The position numbers and the translations under genes are program-made. Positions 32,047-41,596 of a stretch of 41,596 bases of DNA are shown piece after piece. The notes beneath the pieces were generated by a model. It had not been told where the DNA came from, ran no database searches, and worked only from the letters and a program-made list of their open reading frames with translations. The stretch is from Flavobacteriales bacterium (lineage in GTDB: Bacteria > Bacteroidota > Bacteroidia > Flavobacteriales_D > Parvicellaceae), in contig JAGYKU010000024.1 of NCBI GenBank assembly GCA_018401455.1, positions 1 through 41,596 on the forward strand, read 5' to 3'. Position 1 is the stretch's first letter. Each line of letters opens with the position of its first letter.

Positions 32047-34184
32047 CAAAAAACATCATTAGCCAAGATCAAGTCCATTTGTTTCTTCAGTAAATCAACA
32101 TTTTTCACGACAACATCTACTTTCATTCCAAGATGATAATTGATGCCTCCACCTCGAGCTTCCATTTGTTTTGATTTTGGGTTCAAAGAATATGAACCTG
32201 GCAATTGAGATATATGCAATAGTCCTTCACATTTGGTTTCGTCCAATTCTACAAAAAGCCCCCATTCTGTTACACCAGTTATTTTTCCTTCGAAAGTTTG
32301 TCCTATTTTGTCAGCCATAAACTTTACTTGCATGTATTTTATAGATTCTCTCTCGGCATCAGAAGCACTTTTTTCAGTACCAGAAATGTGTTTACACCAA
32401 GCTTCAAGTGATTTATTGTCTTCATATTCTTTGTTGCTCAATTTTGCAAAAAGAATTCTGTGAACCAGCAAATCTGCATATCTTCTAATTGGAGAAGTAA
32501 AATGCGTGTAGTATTCAAATGCCAATCCGTAGTGTCCCACATTATCTGTTTCATACACTGCTTTCGACATAGATCGAATCACCAATGGTCCAATTATATT
32601 CAGTTCATCTTTCTTTTTGGCTTGTTCCATTACTTCATTGAGCGCATAGGAAATGGGCTTGTTGGCTACAGTTCTAATGTTGTACCCAAATTCTCCGAGA
32701 AAAATTCTTAAATCCGCAATTTTGGCTTCGTTGGGCTCGTCATGAGTTCTGTAAACAAAAGGAATTACTTTTTTCCCTTTTGCAGGCTCTCCTATAAAAC
32801 TTGCCACTCTTCTGTTTGCCAAAAGCATGAATTCTTCAATAAGTTTATTAGCATCTTTAGAAATTTTAATTTTCAATCCAATGGGATTTCCTTTTTCATC
32901 AAGGTCAAAACGCACTTCTTGACTTTCTACATTCAGTGCACCGCTATCTAATCTTCTTTTTCTAAAAATCTTTGCAATTTTATCCATGGTCAAAATGGCT
33001 TCACCACAAAGCGCATCTTTGACATTACCTTCGATAATTTCTTGCGCATCTTCGTAAGCAAAACGTTTGTCGGAATAAATAATCGTCTTTCCAAACCATT
33101 CTTTTACCACTTCTGCTTTCGGGGTAATCTCAAAAACTGCCGAAAAGGTCAGTTTTGTTTCATTCGGTCTCAAACTGCAAAGTTTATTACTCAAAACCTC
33201 TGGAAGCATCGGAATTACTCTATCCACCAAATATACAGAGTTTCCTCTGTTGTACGCTTCAATATCTAATTTTGATTTTGGAGTAACATAATGCGCCACA
33301 TCTGCGATGTGAATACCTATTTCATAATTTCCATTATCCAATTTTTCAAAAGAAAGCGCATCGTCAAAATCTTTAGCATCCACAGGGTCGATAGTAAAAG
33401 TCAATGTTTTTCTAAAATCTCTTCTGTCTTTTGCTAATTTATCATAATCAGGTTCTTTGATGGCATCCGCTTCTAATTCAACATCTTTTGGAAAATGAGT
33501 TGGAAATCCATTTTCTGCTAAAATAACGTTCATATCTACATCCATGGTACCTGGCATACCGAGTCTTTCGATGACACCACCAAAAGGACTTTTGTTTTTA
33601 GCGGGCCAAGTCAGTAATTTCACTTTCACTTTTTCGCCATGATTAGCGTTCATGGTGTGTCCCTTTTCTATAAAGAAATCTACAGGGATTTTCTGATCAT
33701 CTGGTCTTACAAATACAGTTGATTTTCCAATATCAATAGTACCGACAAATTCAGTTTTGTGTCTTTCTATAATTTCTACAACCTCACCTTCGGTTTTCCC
33801 ATTTCGAGTAAAAACCCTTACAGACACTCTATCTTTGTTGAAAGCTTGCCCCACTTTAGACGCATGAATGTAGATATCATCATCATAACCTTCCACAACA
33901 AGATATGCCGAACCTCTTTGGTTAAAATCAAGAATTCCCTCTATTTCATCAGAAATTTCATTTATTTTATAGACCCCTCTTTGCACGTTGGTGAGTAAAT
34001 CGTGGTCAGCCAATTCCTCCAAAACCTCATGAATCAAAGTTCTCTCCGAAGATCCTTTGATGTCGAGCATTGCCGCAATTTGTTTATGATTGAGTTGTTT
34101 GTTGGGATTATCTTTAAAAACCTGAATGATTTGTTTAGATAATTTATATTTTAATTTTGAGGCTGGTTTTTTTTTCTTTGCCAT
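32046..34184 (-). CDS. rnr: Ribonuclease R
   Basis: RNase R is a 3'-5' exoribonuclease that degrades structured RNA. The 712-residue protein has an N-terminal Lys-rich start and winged helix (about 10-75), cold-shock domains (about 80-235) and the RNB catalytic domain. The acidic metal site is in DPVDAKDFDDALS (Asp266, Asp272, Asp274, Asp275). A C-terminal S1 domain (GQTFEGKITGVTEWGLFVEL) ends shortly before the stop, without the long basic tail of E. coli RNase R. It is divergent from the small secreted-protein gene. Confidence 0.97.
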   Translation of the reverse strand: MAKKKKPASKLKYKLSKQIIQVFKDNPNKQLNHKQIAAMLDIKGSSERTLIHEVLEELADHDLLTNVQRGVYKINEISDEIEGILDFNQRGSAYLVVEGYDDDIYIHASKVGQAFNKDRVSVRVFTRNGKTEGEVVEIIERHKTEFVGTIDIGKSTVFVRPDDQKIPVDFFIEKGHTMNANHGEKVKVKLLTWPAKNKSPFGGVIERLGMPGTMDVDMNVILAENGFPTHFPKDVELEADAIKEPDYDKLAKDRRDFRKTLTFTIDPVDAKDFDDALSFEKLDNGNYEIGIHIADVAHYVTPKSKLDIEAYNRGNSVYLVDRVIPMLPEVLSNKLCSLRPNETKLTFSAVFEITPKAEVVKEWFGKTIIYSDKRFAYEDAQEIIEGNVKDALCGEAILTMDKIAKIFRKRRLDSGALNVESQEVRFDLDEKGNPIGLKIKISKDANKLIEEFMLLANRRVASFIGEPAKGKKVIPFVYRTHDEPNEAKIADLRIFLGEFGYNIRTVANKPISYALNEVMEQAKKKDELNIIGPLVIRSMSKAVYETDNVGHYGLAFEYYTHFTSPIRRYADLLVHRILFAKLSNKEYEDNKSLEAWCKHISGTEKSASDAERESIKYMQVKFMADKIGQTFEGKITGVTEWGLFVELDETKCEGLLHISQLPGSYSLNPKSKQMEARGGGINYHLGMKVDVVVKNVDLLKKQMDLILANDVF

Positions 34185-34290
34185 GCTTTTCAGTAGTTTT
34201 TTATTTGAATGTGCAATTTAGTGCAAATTGATTAATTGACCATATTTAATGATGAATAGTTATTAATATCGTTTATTTAACTTTTTTTTT

Positions 34291-34298
34291 TATTTTTG
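34291..34298 (+). promoter_or_regulatory. -7 element for the adhesin operon
   Basis: TATTTTTG matches TAnnTTTG exactly, 52 nt before the ATG at 34351. The -33 region has TTTA rather than TTTG. It would drive the small secreted protein and the large T9SS adhesin together. Confidence 0.45.
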
Positions 34299-34350
34299 TG
34301 GCAACCAATGAAAATGACATACGTCAAAGAGTCGAAATTAAACCAATGTT

Positions 34351-34833
34351 ATGAAATTAGTACTAATAAGTGTAAGCGTTTTTGTAATGCAATTTGCATT
34401 TGCACAAAAACAAGAGAAGATGGTGCTTTCGCAGCCAAAAAGCGTTGAAAGTAAAGAGGTTAAGACTGTTGAGAAAGGAGAAAAAACGCATTACAAAACA
34501 GAAAATAATACTCCTCAAAATGAACCCATTCATTTAAGTAGCAACAAAGCCTCAGTGGAAGAAAAAAGCGAATCTCCAAAAGAGGTTAAGCCTTTCGAAC
34601 CAATTCCTGCTTCTGATTATACAGATAAGAACTATCATAATAATCTTAAGAAATCTCAGGAAACTCAAAAAGCATTAGATACAACACCTACAAACACATC
34701 AGTAACAAAATCTATCAGTGCAGAAGAGCAAATTAAAATTTACAAAGAAGCTCAGAAAAAATATGATGTAAATTCTGTTGAATACAATCAAATTCAACAA
34801 AAAATAGAAAAAGTTAATTTAGAAAACCAATAA
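34351..34833 (+). CDS. Small secreted protein upstream of the T9SS adhesin
   Basis: The 160-residue protein has a signal peptide (MKLVLISVSVFVMQFAFAQ). The mature chain is highly charged and low in hydrophobics: an N-terminal Lys/Glu-rich disordered-looking part (about 20-110), then a C-terminal helix with coiled-coil character (SAEEQIKIYKEAQKKYDVNS and on). No family is recognised and there are no cysteines in the mature part. Only 4 nt separate it from the adhesin gene, so the pair is co-transcribed and it may assist or bind the adhesin. Confidence 0.75.
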   Translation: MKLVLISVSVFVMQFAFAQKQEKMVLSQPKSVESKEVKTVEKGEKTHYKTENNTPQNEPIHLSSNKASVEEKSESPKEVKPFEPIPASDYTDKNYHNNLKKSQETQKALDTTPTNTSVTKSISAEEQIKIYKEAQKKYDVNSVEYNQIQQKIEKVNLENQ

Positions 34834-34837
34834 TACC

Positions 34838-37800
34838 ATGAAATTTAAAATCAGTTCGATTGTGGCATTATGGTTATCATTTTGCCTTTTTAGTTTAAAT
34901 ACTTTTGCTCAAATCACACCTGTAGGAAATAGTTCTTCTGTTTCTACAGCATATACTAATGGTGCTACAAATGACAATATTTATGTTTACTGTTCTACAC
35001 CTACAAGTCCTGCTTCAGGGACATTAACTGCTACACCAACAGGAGGTACAGGTCCGTTTTCTTTTAGTTGGTATGAATATGATTCAGGAGGTAATACTTG
35101 GGTTCCTACGAGTAATTCTATTGGCGCAACAAGTACTGTAAGTGGATTAGGTAGTGGTGGATATTTTGTTTCTATATTAGATGCAAATGGAAACCCTGCT
35201 GGTTGTTTTAGAGATTGGATATTTATCAACGAAACGACTGTGGAAGCAGGGCCTCAAATAAACGGTTGCGGTCCATTTACATTATCAGCAACGGCAAGTC
35301 CAGTAGCCAACTTTACTTATTATAATCCCCCTGCAAATCCTTTATTAGTTGATGCGACTACAACTATAACTGTATGTTTTAATGCTACACATACATGGGT
35401 ATCAGATTTAGGGTTTTTCTTAGTTGCTCCTGGTGGTGGGGTTGTTGATTTGTCACCGAATCCAGGTGCATATGGTCATCCTGGTGGTACTGTTTGTAAT
35501 AGTGGGGATAATGTAAATAACCTTTGCTTTACAACAACTCCTTCTGGAAATTTTGACCCCTGTGCTGCTACTACACCATATACAGGAACTTACAGTACTT
35601 ACGGACCTGCAGGGGCAATTAACAATATAGATTGGTCAACTATTTATGGAGAAGATATGTCTGAAGGAGGGTGGTCTGTTCAAATTTACGATTGTATTGG
35701 AGGGGATGTAGGCGCACTGACTGGTGCTACTATTACTTTTAATGGTGTAAGTTCTTGTGGCCCAGTAAATGTAAGTTACAGTTCAGGAGCAATCAACTCG
35801 ACAATTAATGATAATCCTGTTGGTTGCAATCCAGCAACAGCATCCATTTTTACAGTGCCTCAAAATCCTAGTGTAACTACACCTATTGTGCTTAATAATA
35901 CCATCACCAATGTGGCATGGTCAACAGGAGCTAATGCACTTACTTCAAACGTTAATCCAGCACCACTTGCTGATACTTGGTATTATTTTACTGCTACTGA
36001 TAATTTTGGATGTACCGCTACAGATTCTGTACTTTTTGTAAATACTTGTGTTTGCATTATTGATAATATGACTGCAAATATTAGTGCTGCGGATTGCTCG
36101 GTAGGTACTTTTGGAATAACTGGAATTGTAGAATTTACCAATCAGCCCACTACAGGAACGCTTACCGTTTCTAATTGTTCGGGTGATAGTCAAGTGTTTA
36201 ATGCTCCTTTTACCTCTCCAATAAATTATTCCATTCAAAATATTCCAGCAGATGGAACAACTAATTGTGAAGTGACAGCTGTTTTCTCTGCTGATCCTAA
36301 CTGTGAACAAACAATTGGACCTTTTACAGAACCTATTTGCAACTGTTTCTTTTCATTGATAGACATAACAATTGGTGCGTGTAACCCCGCTGATGATACA
36401 TTTGAAATAAATGGAACAGTAGAATTCCAAAGTGCACCTGCAACAGGGACTTTAATAGTTGAAGATTGTAATGGAAACTCGGTTTCATTTCCAGCGCCAT
36501 TTACAAGTCCACAAAACTTTACAATTGCTGGAATTCCTGCTGATGGAACACCAAACTGTAATATTACAGCATATTTTAGTGCAGAACCTACATGTGATAT
36601 TGTATCTCCAAATTATAATAATCCTGCTGGTTGTATTTGTACTGCTGCTATTGGATCATTTACTACTACTGCTACAGGAGATGGTCAAACTGATTATGTA
36701 TTATGCTTTGGGGATCAAATTGATATTAATTCAAATCTAGACTATACTGCACCAGCTGATGAAAATATTGGTGGTGTAACTTACGACCCGGGATTGGCTT
36801 ATATCATTTATTCATGTCCTCCAACTGTTTTTCCTCCAAATGCGTTGGTGGATGCTAATGGATGGGTAGATCCATGTATAGTTGGTATTGCTTCTTATGG
36901 CGATAATATTGACGATAATAATACTTTAGGAGGCCCTCCTTATGTGGGCACATACAACAATAACATTGTGTATTATGTACCTATTACAATGTATAGTATT
37001 GTAGATGGAATTTACGCAATTTCATTAAATGGAGGAGACAACTGTTATGCTATGGGACCTCCAATTGCAGTGCAGTATTTACCTGAAATTACTTTTACAG
37101 AGACTACAGATTGTAACGCTGGAACTGCTACATTCACTTTGTTGGGTGGCCAACCAGAAATAGATGGTTCCAATTTTACTGTTTCGAATTTAACACCTAC
37201 TTCAGCTTCATTCGGCAATACGACAGCTACTCATAATGGTACAATTGTTATAACCGGTTTGCAAAATGGAGATATGTATTCTTTTGATGTAGTTGATGTA
37301 AATGGATGTCCGATTACTATTTCTAGCGGACCTTTTGTTGCAACTCCTTTAGCAGATGCTGGTACTGATGCTACTGAATGTTCATTGACATATACACTTG
37401 CTGCGAATCCGTCATACGGAACGGGTACTTGGACAGGTGGTCCTGGAGTTGTGTTTGCAAATGCGAATAGCCCAACTTCTTCTGTTACTGTTCCTGCAGC
37501 TGGAAGTTATACTTTCACTTGGACAGAAACAACAGGAGTAGGATGTACTTCTACTGATCAAGTAGTGGTTCAGTTTTCTAATGTACAGTTCAATCAAACT
37601 GTTGTGAATTCTACTTGTGGAAATGCAGATGGGTCAATTACTTTAACTGCTAACAGTGGAATCACACCTTATACTTTCAGTATTGATAATGGCGCAACGA
37701 CTCAGGCTACGGGTGTGTTTTCTGGTCTTGGATCTGGTACATACAACATTATCGTTGAAGATGCGATTCAATGTACAGCAACAGGAACGATAAGTGTTCA

Positions 37801-39991
37801 AGATTTAGGTGGACCAACATTAGATGGAATCAATGGAAATGATTTAACTTGTAATGCCGTTTGTGATGGGTCAATTGCTATCAATTCAACTGGAGCGACT
37901 CAATTTAGTATTGATAATGGTGCAAATTTCCAAGCGTTAAATACATTTACGAATTTATGTGCAGGAGATTACGATATCGTTATTGCTGATAATTTAAATT
38001 GTGAAGTTACAGGAAATATAACATTAGTTGAACCTGATGCACTTACTCACAATACAACTCCAGTAGATCTAGTTTGTAATAGCCAATGTGATGGAGAAAT
38101 TGAAATAACAGCGTCTGGTGGAACAACAAATTATCAATATAGTATAGATAATGGAGTCACAACTAGTGTGAGCAATGTTTTCTCAAACTTATGTTCTGGG
38201 ACTTACGATATTCTTGTAACTGATGCCAATGGATGTACGAGTACTTCACAAGTTGTTTTATCTCAACCCAATCCATTATCAGTAACCATTGGAATCACTG
38301 ACGCTACATGTTTTGGACAGTGTAATGGGATGATGAATTCAATTCCTGCTGGAGGAACTGGTCCAGGAACATATAATTATTCATGGTCTCCAGCGGTAGG
38401 GGGTAATGTTCCTTTGGTAACGAATTTATGTGCCGGGACTTATAATCTTACTATTACAGATGGAAATGGTTGTACTTTGGATACTAATGGAATATTAGTT
38501 GGTGCTCCGACAGCTGTAACAATTGATAATGTGGACATTGTAAATGAACTTTGTGGAGGTGATTGTAATGGTTCTCTTACTGTTAATTCAACTGGAGGTA
38601 CTTCATTTAGTCTAGATGGAATCACTTATGGTGCTAGCAATTTGTTTTCAAACCTTTGTGCTGGAAACTATACTGTATATACTCAAGATGCAAACGGATG
38701 TTCTGCTAGTGAGCCAGTAGTAATTACAGGACCCACACCTGTTCAAGTTCAAGCAAGTGGAAGTTCAACTATTTGTATAGGAGGAACTGCCAACTTAACT
38801 TCTGTAGCAAGTGGTGGAGTAGGGGGTTATACTTATGCTTGGGATAATGGAGGCAATACACAAAATATTAACGTGAGTCCTGTTAACTCTCAAACTTATT
38901 GCGTTGTAGCTACTGATGCTAATGGATGTAGTTCGCCTAATTCTTGTGTAACTATAGACTTACATCCGGCACTTAATTTAGTAGCGTTGAGTGATCAGTC
39001 ACTTTGCGAAGGTGAAAGTGCTCAAATTACTGCTGTTGGAGGAGGAGGAAATGGTGGCCCTTACACATATACGTGGAATCAAGGAGTTGGAATAGGGCAG
39101 ACACAAACAGTATCACCCAATTTTACGACTACATATACAGTTACACTTTCCGACAACTGTGAAACACCAGATATTACGGCTGATGTTACAATTACAGTTA
39201 ATACTATTCCTAATATTTCATTTACTGCTGATAACTTAGATGGATGTGCCCCTGTTGCAGTTTCATTTACAGAAAATAATGTGCCTGCTGGGTCTCAATG
39301 TTTTTGGTCTTTTGGAGATGGTGGAGCATCGCAAGACTGTGGAACTGTAAATTATTCTTTCGAAAATCCAGGTTGTTGGGATGTAGAACTAAATATTATA
39401 ACACCAGAAGGGTGTCAAAGTTCAAGCACAATTGATGATTACATTTGTGTTTATGATTATCCTAATCCAGAATTTGTTTTTGGCCCTCAACCGACAACTG
39501 TTTTAGAACCAACTATATCTTTTCAAAATCAAACTTCAGGCGTAAATACATATAATTGGATTTTTGATACAAATGGAGCAGCGGATTCAAGTAATGTAGT
39601 CAATCCTTCATACACTTTCCCAAATGCTGGTTTTTATGAAGTATGTTTGGAAGCAATTAGCGCTCAAGGATGTCCTGGTGTAAGTTGTGATATTGTCGAA
39701 ATAAAAGAAGAGTTCATTATTTATGTACCTAATGCTTTTACACCTGATAATGATGGGGTAAATGATTTAATCACCCCAGTTGTTACTGGAATTGAACCAA
39801 ATTCATACGAGTTTCTTGTGTTTAATAGATGGGGGGAATTAATTTTTCAAAGCCAAATTGTTGGCGTTGGTTGGGATGGAATATATAAAGGAGTAATGTC
39901 TCAACAAGATGTTTATGTATGGAAAGTACTTGTTACTGATCAACTAGGCAAAAAACACGACTTTACAGGACATGTTACTTTGATTAAGTAA
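34838..39991 (+). CDS. Large T9SS-secreted adhesin-like protein with type B sorting domain
   Basis: The 1717-residue protein has a signal peptide (about 1-24) and an N-terminal region resembling a proprotein-convertase P domain (about 160-305, ending GGDVGALTGATITFNG). Two tandem repeats of about 95 residues follow (roughly 408-600, each with PADGTxNC). Several SprB-type repeats come next (about 920-1300, pattern CNGxI...GGTxxYxYSIDNG...LCAGTYxIxVTDANGC). Two PKD-like domains (about 1455-1625) precede a type B / gliding-motility C-terminal domain (last 90 residues, VPNAFTPDNDGVNDL, FNRWGELIF, GWDGIYKG, GHVTLIK). It is probably surface-attached or gliding-related. The Thr/Gly/Asn and Cys content is high. 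Confidence 0.88.
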   Translation: MKFKISSIVALWLSFCLFSLNTFAQITPVGNSSSVSTAYTNGATNDNIYVYCSTPTSPASGTLTATPTGGTGPFSFSWYEYDSGGNTWVPTSNSIGATSTVSGLGSGGYFVSILDANGNPAGCFRDWIFINETTVEAGPQINGCGPFTLSATASPVANFTYYNPPANPLLVDATTTITVCFNATHTWVSDLGFFLVAPGGGVVDLSPNPGAYGHPGGTVCNSGDNVNNLCFTTTPSGNFDPCAATTPYTGTYSTYGPAGAINNIDWSTIYGEDMSEGGWSVQIYDCIGGDVGALTGATITFNGVSSCGPVNVSYSSGAINSTINDNPVGCNPATASIFTVPQNPSVTTPIVLNNTITNVAWSTGANALTSNVNPAPLADTWYYFTATDNFGCTATDSVLFVNTCVCIIDNMTANISAADCSVGTFGITGIVEFTNQPTTGTLTVSNCSGDSQVFNAPFTSPINYSIQNIPADGTTNCEVTAVFSADPNCEQTIGPFTEPICNCFFSLIDITIGACNPADDTFEINGTVEFQSAPATGTLIVEDCNGNSVSFPAPFTSPQNFTIAGIPADGTPNCNITAYFSAEPTCDIVSPNYNNPAGCICTAAIGSFTTTATGDGQTDYVLCFGDQIDINSNLDYTAPADENIGGVTYDPGLAYIIYSCPPTVFPPNALVDANGWVDPCIVGIASYGDNIDDNNTLGGPPYVGTYNNNIVYYVPITMYSIVDGIYAISLNGGDNCYAMGPPIAVQYLPEITFTETTDCNAGTATFTLLGGQPEIDGSNFTVSNLTPTSASFGNTTATHNGTIVITGLQNGDMYSFDVVDVNGCPITISSGPFVATPLADAGTDATECSLTYTLAANPSYGTGTWTGGPGVVFANANSPTSSVTVPAAGSYTFTWTETTGVGCTSTDQVVVQFSNVQFNQTVVNSTCGNADGSITLTANSGITPYTFSIDNGATTQATGVFSGLGSGTYNIIVEDAIQCTATGTISVQDLGGPTLDGINGNDLTCNAVCDGSIAINSTGATQFSIDNGANFQALNTFTNLCAGDYDIVIADNLNCEVTGNITLVEPDALTHNTTPVDLVCNSQCDGEIEITASGGTTNYQYSIDNGVTTSVSNVFSNLCSGTYDILVTDANGCTSTSQVVLSQPNPLSVTIGITDATCFGQCNGMMNSIPAGGTGPGTYNYSWSPAVGGNVPLVTNLCAGTYNLTITDGNGCTLDTNGILVGAPTAVTIDNVDIVNELCGGDCNGSLTVNSTGGTSFSLDGITYGASNLFSNLCAGNYTVYTQDANGCSASEPVVITGPTPVQVQASGSSTICIGGTANLTSVASGGVGGYTYAWDNGGNTQNINVSPVNSQTYCVVATDANGCSSPNSCVTIDLHPALNLVALSDQSLCEGESAQITAVGGGGNGGPYTYTWNQGVGIGQTQTVSPNFTTTYTVTLSDNCETPDITADVTITVNTIPNISFTADNLDGCAPVAVSFTENNVPAGSQCFWSFGDGGASQDCGTVNYSFENPGCWDVELNIITPEGCQSSSTIDDYICVYDYPNPEFVFGPQPTTVLEPTISFQNQTSGVNTYNWIFDTNGAADSSNVVNPSYTFPNAGFYEVCLEAISAQGCPGVSCDIVEIKEEFIIYVPNAFTPDNDGVNDLITPVVTGIEPNSYEFLVFNRWGELIFQSQIVGVGWDGIYKGVMSQQDVYVWKVLVTDQLGKKHDFTGHVTLIK

Positions 39992-40805
39992 GTCTTAAAT
40001 ATACAATCTTACCAGCCTTTCTAAATATAGGCAAAAAAGAACCCACTTGGTGGATAAAAGGCGCTCTTCGGAGTGCTTTTTTATTTTCTAGAAAATATAA
40101 GTCTTCGATATGTGAAACTTCTGGAAACCATTTTTCAAAATCTTTACCCGTTTTTATTCCCCAAGGATTTTTGAATTTTTTGGCTTCAGTTTTTCTAACA
40201 TCTGGATGAGGTCTTTTCAATACAAACTTTGAATATCCTTCAAGAATCATAAATGAGTTGCTTAAATTAGATATAATCATCTTGAAAATGGATTTCACTT
40301 CTGCTTCTGAGAAATACATAAACAGACCTTCTGCTATAAATAGTACATTGTGAGAATTAATTTGTTTTACTTTTTGAATCCATTCTTCTTCAAAAATATT
40401 ATCAGTCCAATATTGGTGGTTTTTGGTTTCATCAAAGAAGAGTTTCCATACTTCTTTAACTTGAGGTAAATCTAATTCAATCCAAGTTATTTCATCATTT
40501 TTGAATCTTTCATATCTAGTACAAAGACCAGCGCCTAAATTTACAATAGTACCATTGGGAAATTTTGAAACATAGTCATTGACGAATTGATCAATGCTTT
40601 CATTTCTCCAAATCATTAGGGCTTGACTTTCTTTTGAAAGTCCTTTCCACCATTTGATGAGTGAAGTGTCTATTTCGCATGCTTTATCTGCAATTTCAAT
40701 TGCTTTTGGGTCATTGATAAAACCAAATTCTCTTTTTGACTCAATCGCCTTTCCAAAAAGTGGTATCCATAATGTTTCGGATACATTATCTAATTTGATA
40801 GACAT
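39984..40805 (-). CDS. Leucine carboxyl methyltransferase family (LCM/TcmP-like) SAM methyltransferase
   Basis: This 273-residue protein fits the LCM family (PF04072-type), which includes polyketide O-methyltransferases. It has the SAM loop IVNLGAGLCTRYERF, the acidic strand end WIELDLPQVKEVW and the motif NVLFIAEGLFMYFSEAEVK. The substrate is unknown. Its last 8 bases overlap the end of the convergent adhesin gene, leaving no room for a terminator between them. The esterase gene lies 3 nt upstream on the same strand, so the two are probably co-transcribed. Confidence 0.85.
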   Translation of the reverse strand: MSIKLDNVSETLWIPLFGKAIESKREFGFINDPKAIEIADKACEIDTSLIKWWKGLSKESQALMIWRNESIDQFVNDYVSKFPNGTIVNLGAGLCTRYERFKNDEITWIELDLPQVKEVWKLFFDETKNHQYWTDNIFEEEWIQKVKQINSHNVLFIAEGLFMYFSEAEVKSIFKMIISNLSNSFMILEGYSKFVLKRPHPDVRKTEAKKFKNPWGIKTGKDFEKWFPEVSHIEDLYFLENKKALRRAPFIHQVGSFLPIFRKAGKIVYLRLT

Positions 40806-40808
40806 AAT

Positions 40809-41596
40809 TTAGTTCCCTTTGGCGATTATAATTTTCTTTGAAACCAAATTCTCTTTATCATCCGAAATTTGAATAAAATACGTTCCGTCAGGAAGTAAAC
40901 TAAGGTCTAAATTTTTGTAATTTGAAGACTGAATTTCAGAAACTACTTCTTTTCCAAGAATGTTATAGATTTTTAGATTTGAAATTTTAAAATCAGTTGT
41001 TTCTATATTTACAATACCAGAAGTAGGATTCGGAAAAATATTAATTTCAATTTGAGTAACTTTACTGTCAATGCTCACATTTTGGTAATGAATATGTTTG
41101 TTGAAGAATTTCCAAATTTCAGTAGTGTAAAAAATATCATTCGAAGGTCCCATCCAAATATGGTCGGCACTGTCTATTCTGAATAATTCAACTTCTGTGT
41201 TAAAATCTCCATTAGAATATAAACTGTGTGTAACCGTATATCCATCTGCTGCAATATCTGGTAAATTAGTTATAGTTGGAGTAAGATTACAATTGTTATT
41301 GGTCGCCCAAAACAAAGTCATATCTTCTGCGTCCATTCCGTAATCATTATTGGAATATGCTACAGTAGCATCTCCAGTTCCATGAAAATGACAAGTTGGA
41401 ACGGCTCTTCCAGGAGTGCAAGTTAGAGTATTTCCGATAGTACCAGCTACAGTAGCCACTGCAGCAATTCTGTCGTTCATTTCGCACGCTAATCTATTAG
41501 ACATGAAACCTCCCATAGAAAACCCACAAGAATAAACTCTTTTTTTATCGACATTGAAATTAGCTTCTAAAGTATCTAAAATAGCACCAATAAAAC
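40809..41596 (-). CDS. Partial secreted esterase (PHB depolymerase-like) with T9SS type A sorting domain
   Basis: The open frame continues to the right edge, so the N-terminus is missing; about 262 residues are visible. The alpha/beta hydrolase part has the nucleophile elbow YSCGFSMGGF, an Asp in GTGDATVAY and the catalytic His in DSADHIWMG, as in the LpqC/PHB-depolymerase/feruloyl-esterase group. The last 75 residues (INIFPNPTSGIVNIE ... LPDGTYFIQI) are a type A T9SS C-terminal sorting domain, so the enzyme is exported through T9SS. The natural substrate is not clear. It is followed after 3 nt by the methyltransferase gene. Confidence 0.88.
   Translation of the reverse strand, partial: FIGAILDTLEANFNVDKKRVYSCGFSMGGFMSNRLACEMNDRIAAVATVAGTIGNTLTCTPGRAVPTCHFHGTGDATVAYSNNDYGMDAEDMTLFWATNNNCNLTPTITNLPDIAADGYTVTHSLYSNGDFNTEVELFRIDSADHIWMGPSNDIFYTTEIWKFFNKHIHYQNVSIDSKVTQIEINIFPNPTSGIVNIETTDFKISNLKIYNILGKEVVSEIQSSNYKNLDLSLLPDGTYFIQISDDKENLVSKKIIIAKGN

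Noticed and set aside
36459-36740. Overlapping plus-strand frame inside the adhesin gene
   Set aside because: Composition (Leu/His runs) is that of a frame shadow of Thr/Asn-rich coding sequence.

Overview
The window is AT-rich bacterial chromosome from a member of the Bacteroidota, most likely order Flavobacteriales. The evidence is a type IX secretion (T9SS) response regulator of the PorX type, a PorG-like (DUF6089) outer-membrane barrel, two proteins with T9SS C-terminal sorting domains (one type A, one type B), many SPII lipoproteins, and several matches to the Bacteroidota promoter consensus (TTTG, about 19-20 nt, TAnnTTTG). I saw no tRNA, rRNA, CRISPR array or insertion sequence. The family cannot be fixed from sequence reading alone.

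Layout. 1-768: two tandem paralogous lipoproteins on the minus strand, the first cut by the window edge. 915-7472: paaZ, then a secreted protein overlapping rsmA, then mgtE overlapping a His-rich lipoprotein. 7431-8299: a small island bounded by a 17-bp direct repeat that holds a decayed mazEF toxin-antitoxin pair with an apparently intact promoter and operator. 8417-12335: dnaG, an MscS channel and a DUF2797 protein in one run. 12628-14869: sixA and an alpha/beta hydrolase (minus), divergent from an Lrp/AsnC regulator and an MmcQ/YjbR protein. 15171-16133: PorG-like barrel. 16225-23904: an aromatic catabolism block (hmgA, hpd, haaO, kmo, kynA, paaA, paaB, paaC). 24069-28934: nth, porX, recQ. 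29033-34184 (minus): an outer-membrane barrel, threonine dehydratase, an NlpC/P60-like lipoprotein and RNase R. 34351-39991: a small secreted protein and a 1717-residue T9SS adhesin. 39984-41596 (minus): a leucine-carboxyl-methyltransferase-family enzyme and a partial PHB-depolymerase-like esterase with a T9SS sorting domain.

How the genes fit. hpd and hmgA carry tyrosine carbon to maleylacetoacetate. kynA, kmo and haaO are three steps of the tryptophan-kynurenine route to 3-hydroxyanthranilate and beyond. paaA/B/C with the distant paaZ belong to phenylacetyl-CoA epoxidation and ring cleavage. Each route is incomplete here: no formamidase, kynureninase, fumarylacetoacetase, paaD, paaE, paaG or paaK is visible, so those genes must lie elsewhere or be absent.

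The two most striking patterns are these. (1) A scattered family of intergenic arrays has different unit sequences but almost always a 7-nt period. Many begin at or within about 10 nt of a stop codon, and three of them fold into imperfect hairpins inside the aromatic block. (2) Three housekeeping-type proteins (DnaG, endonuclease III, DUF2797) have lost the Cys/His ligands of their usual zinc or iron-sulfur sites, while other metal sites in the window (RecQ, HaaO) are intact.
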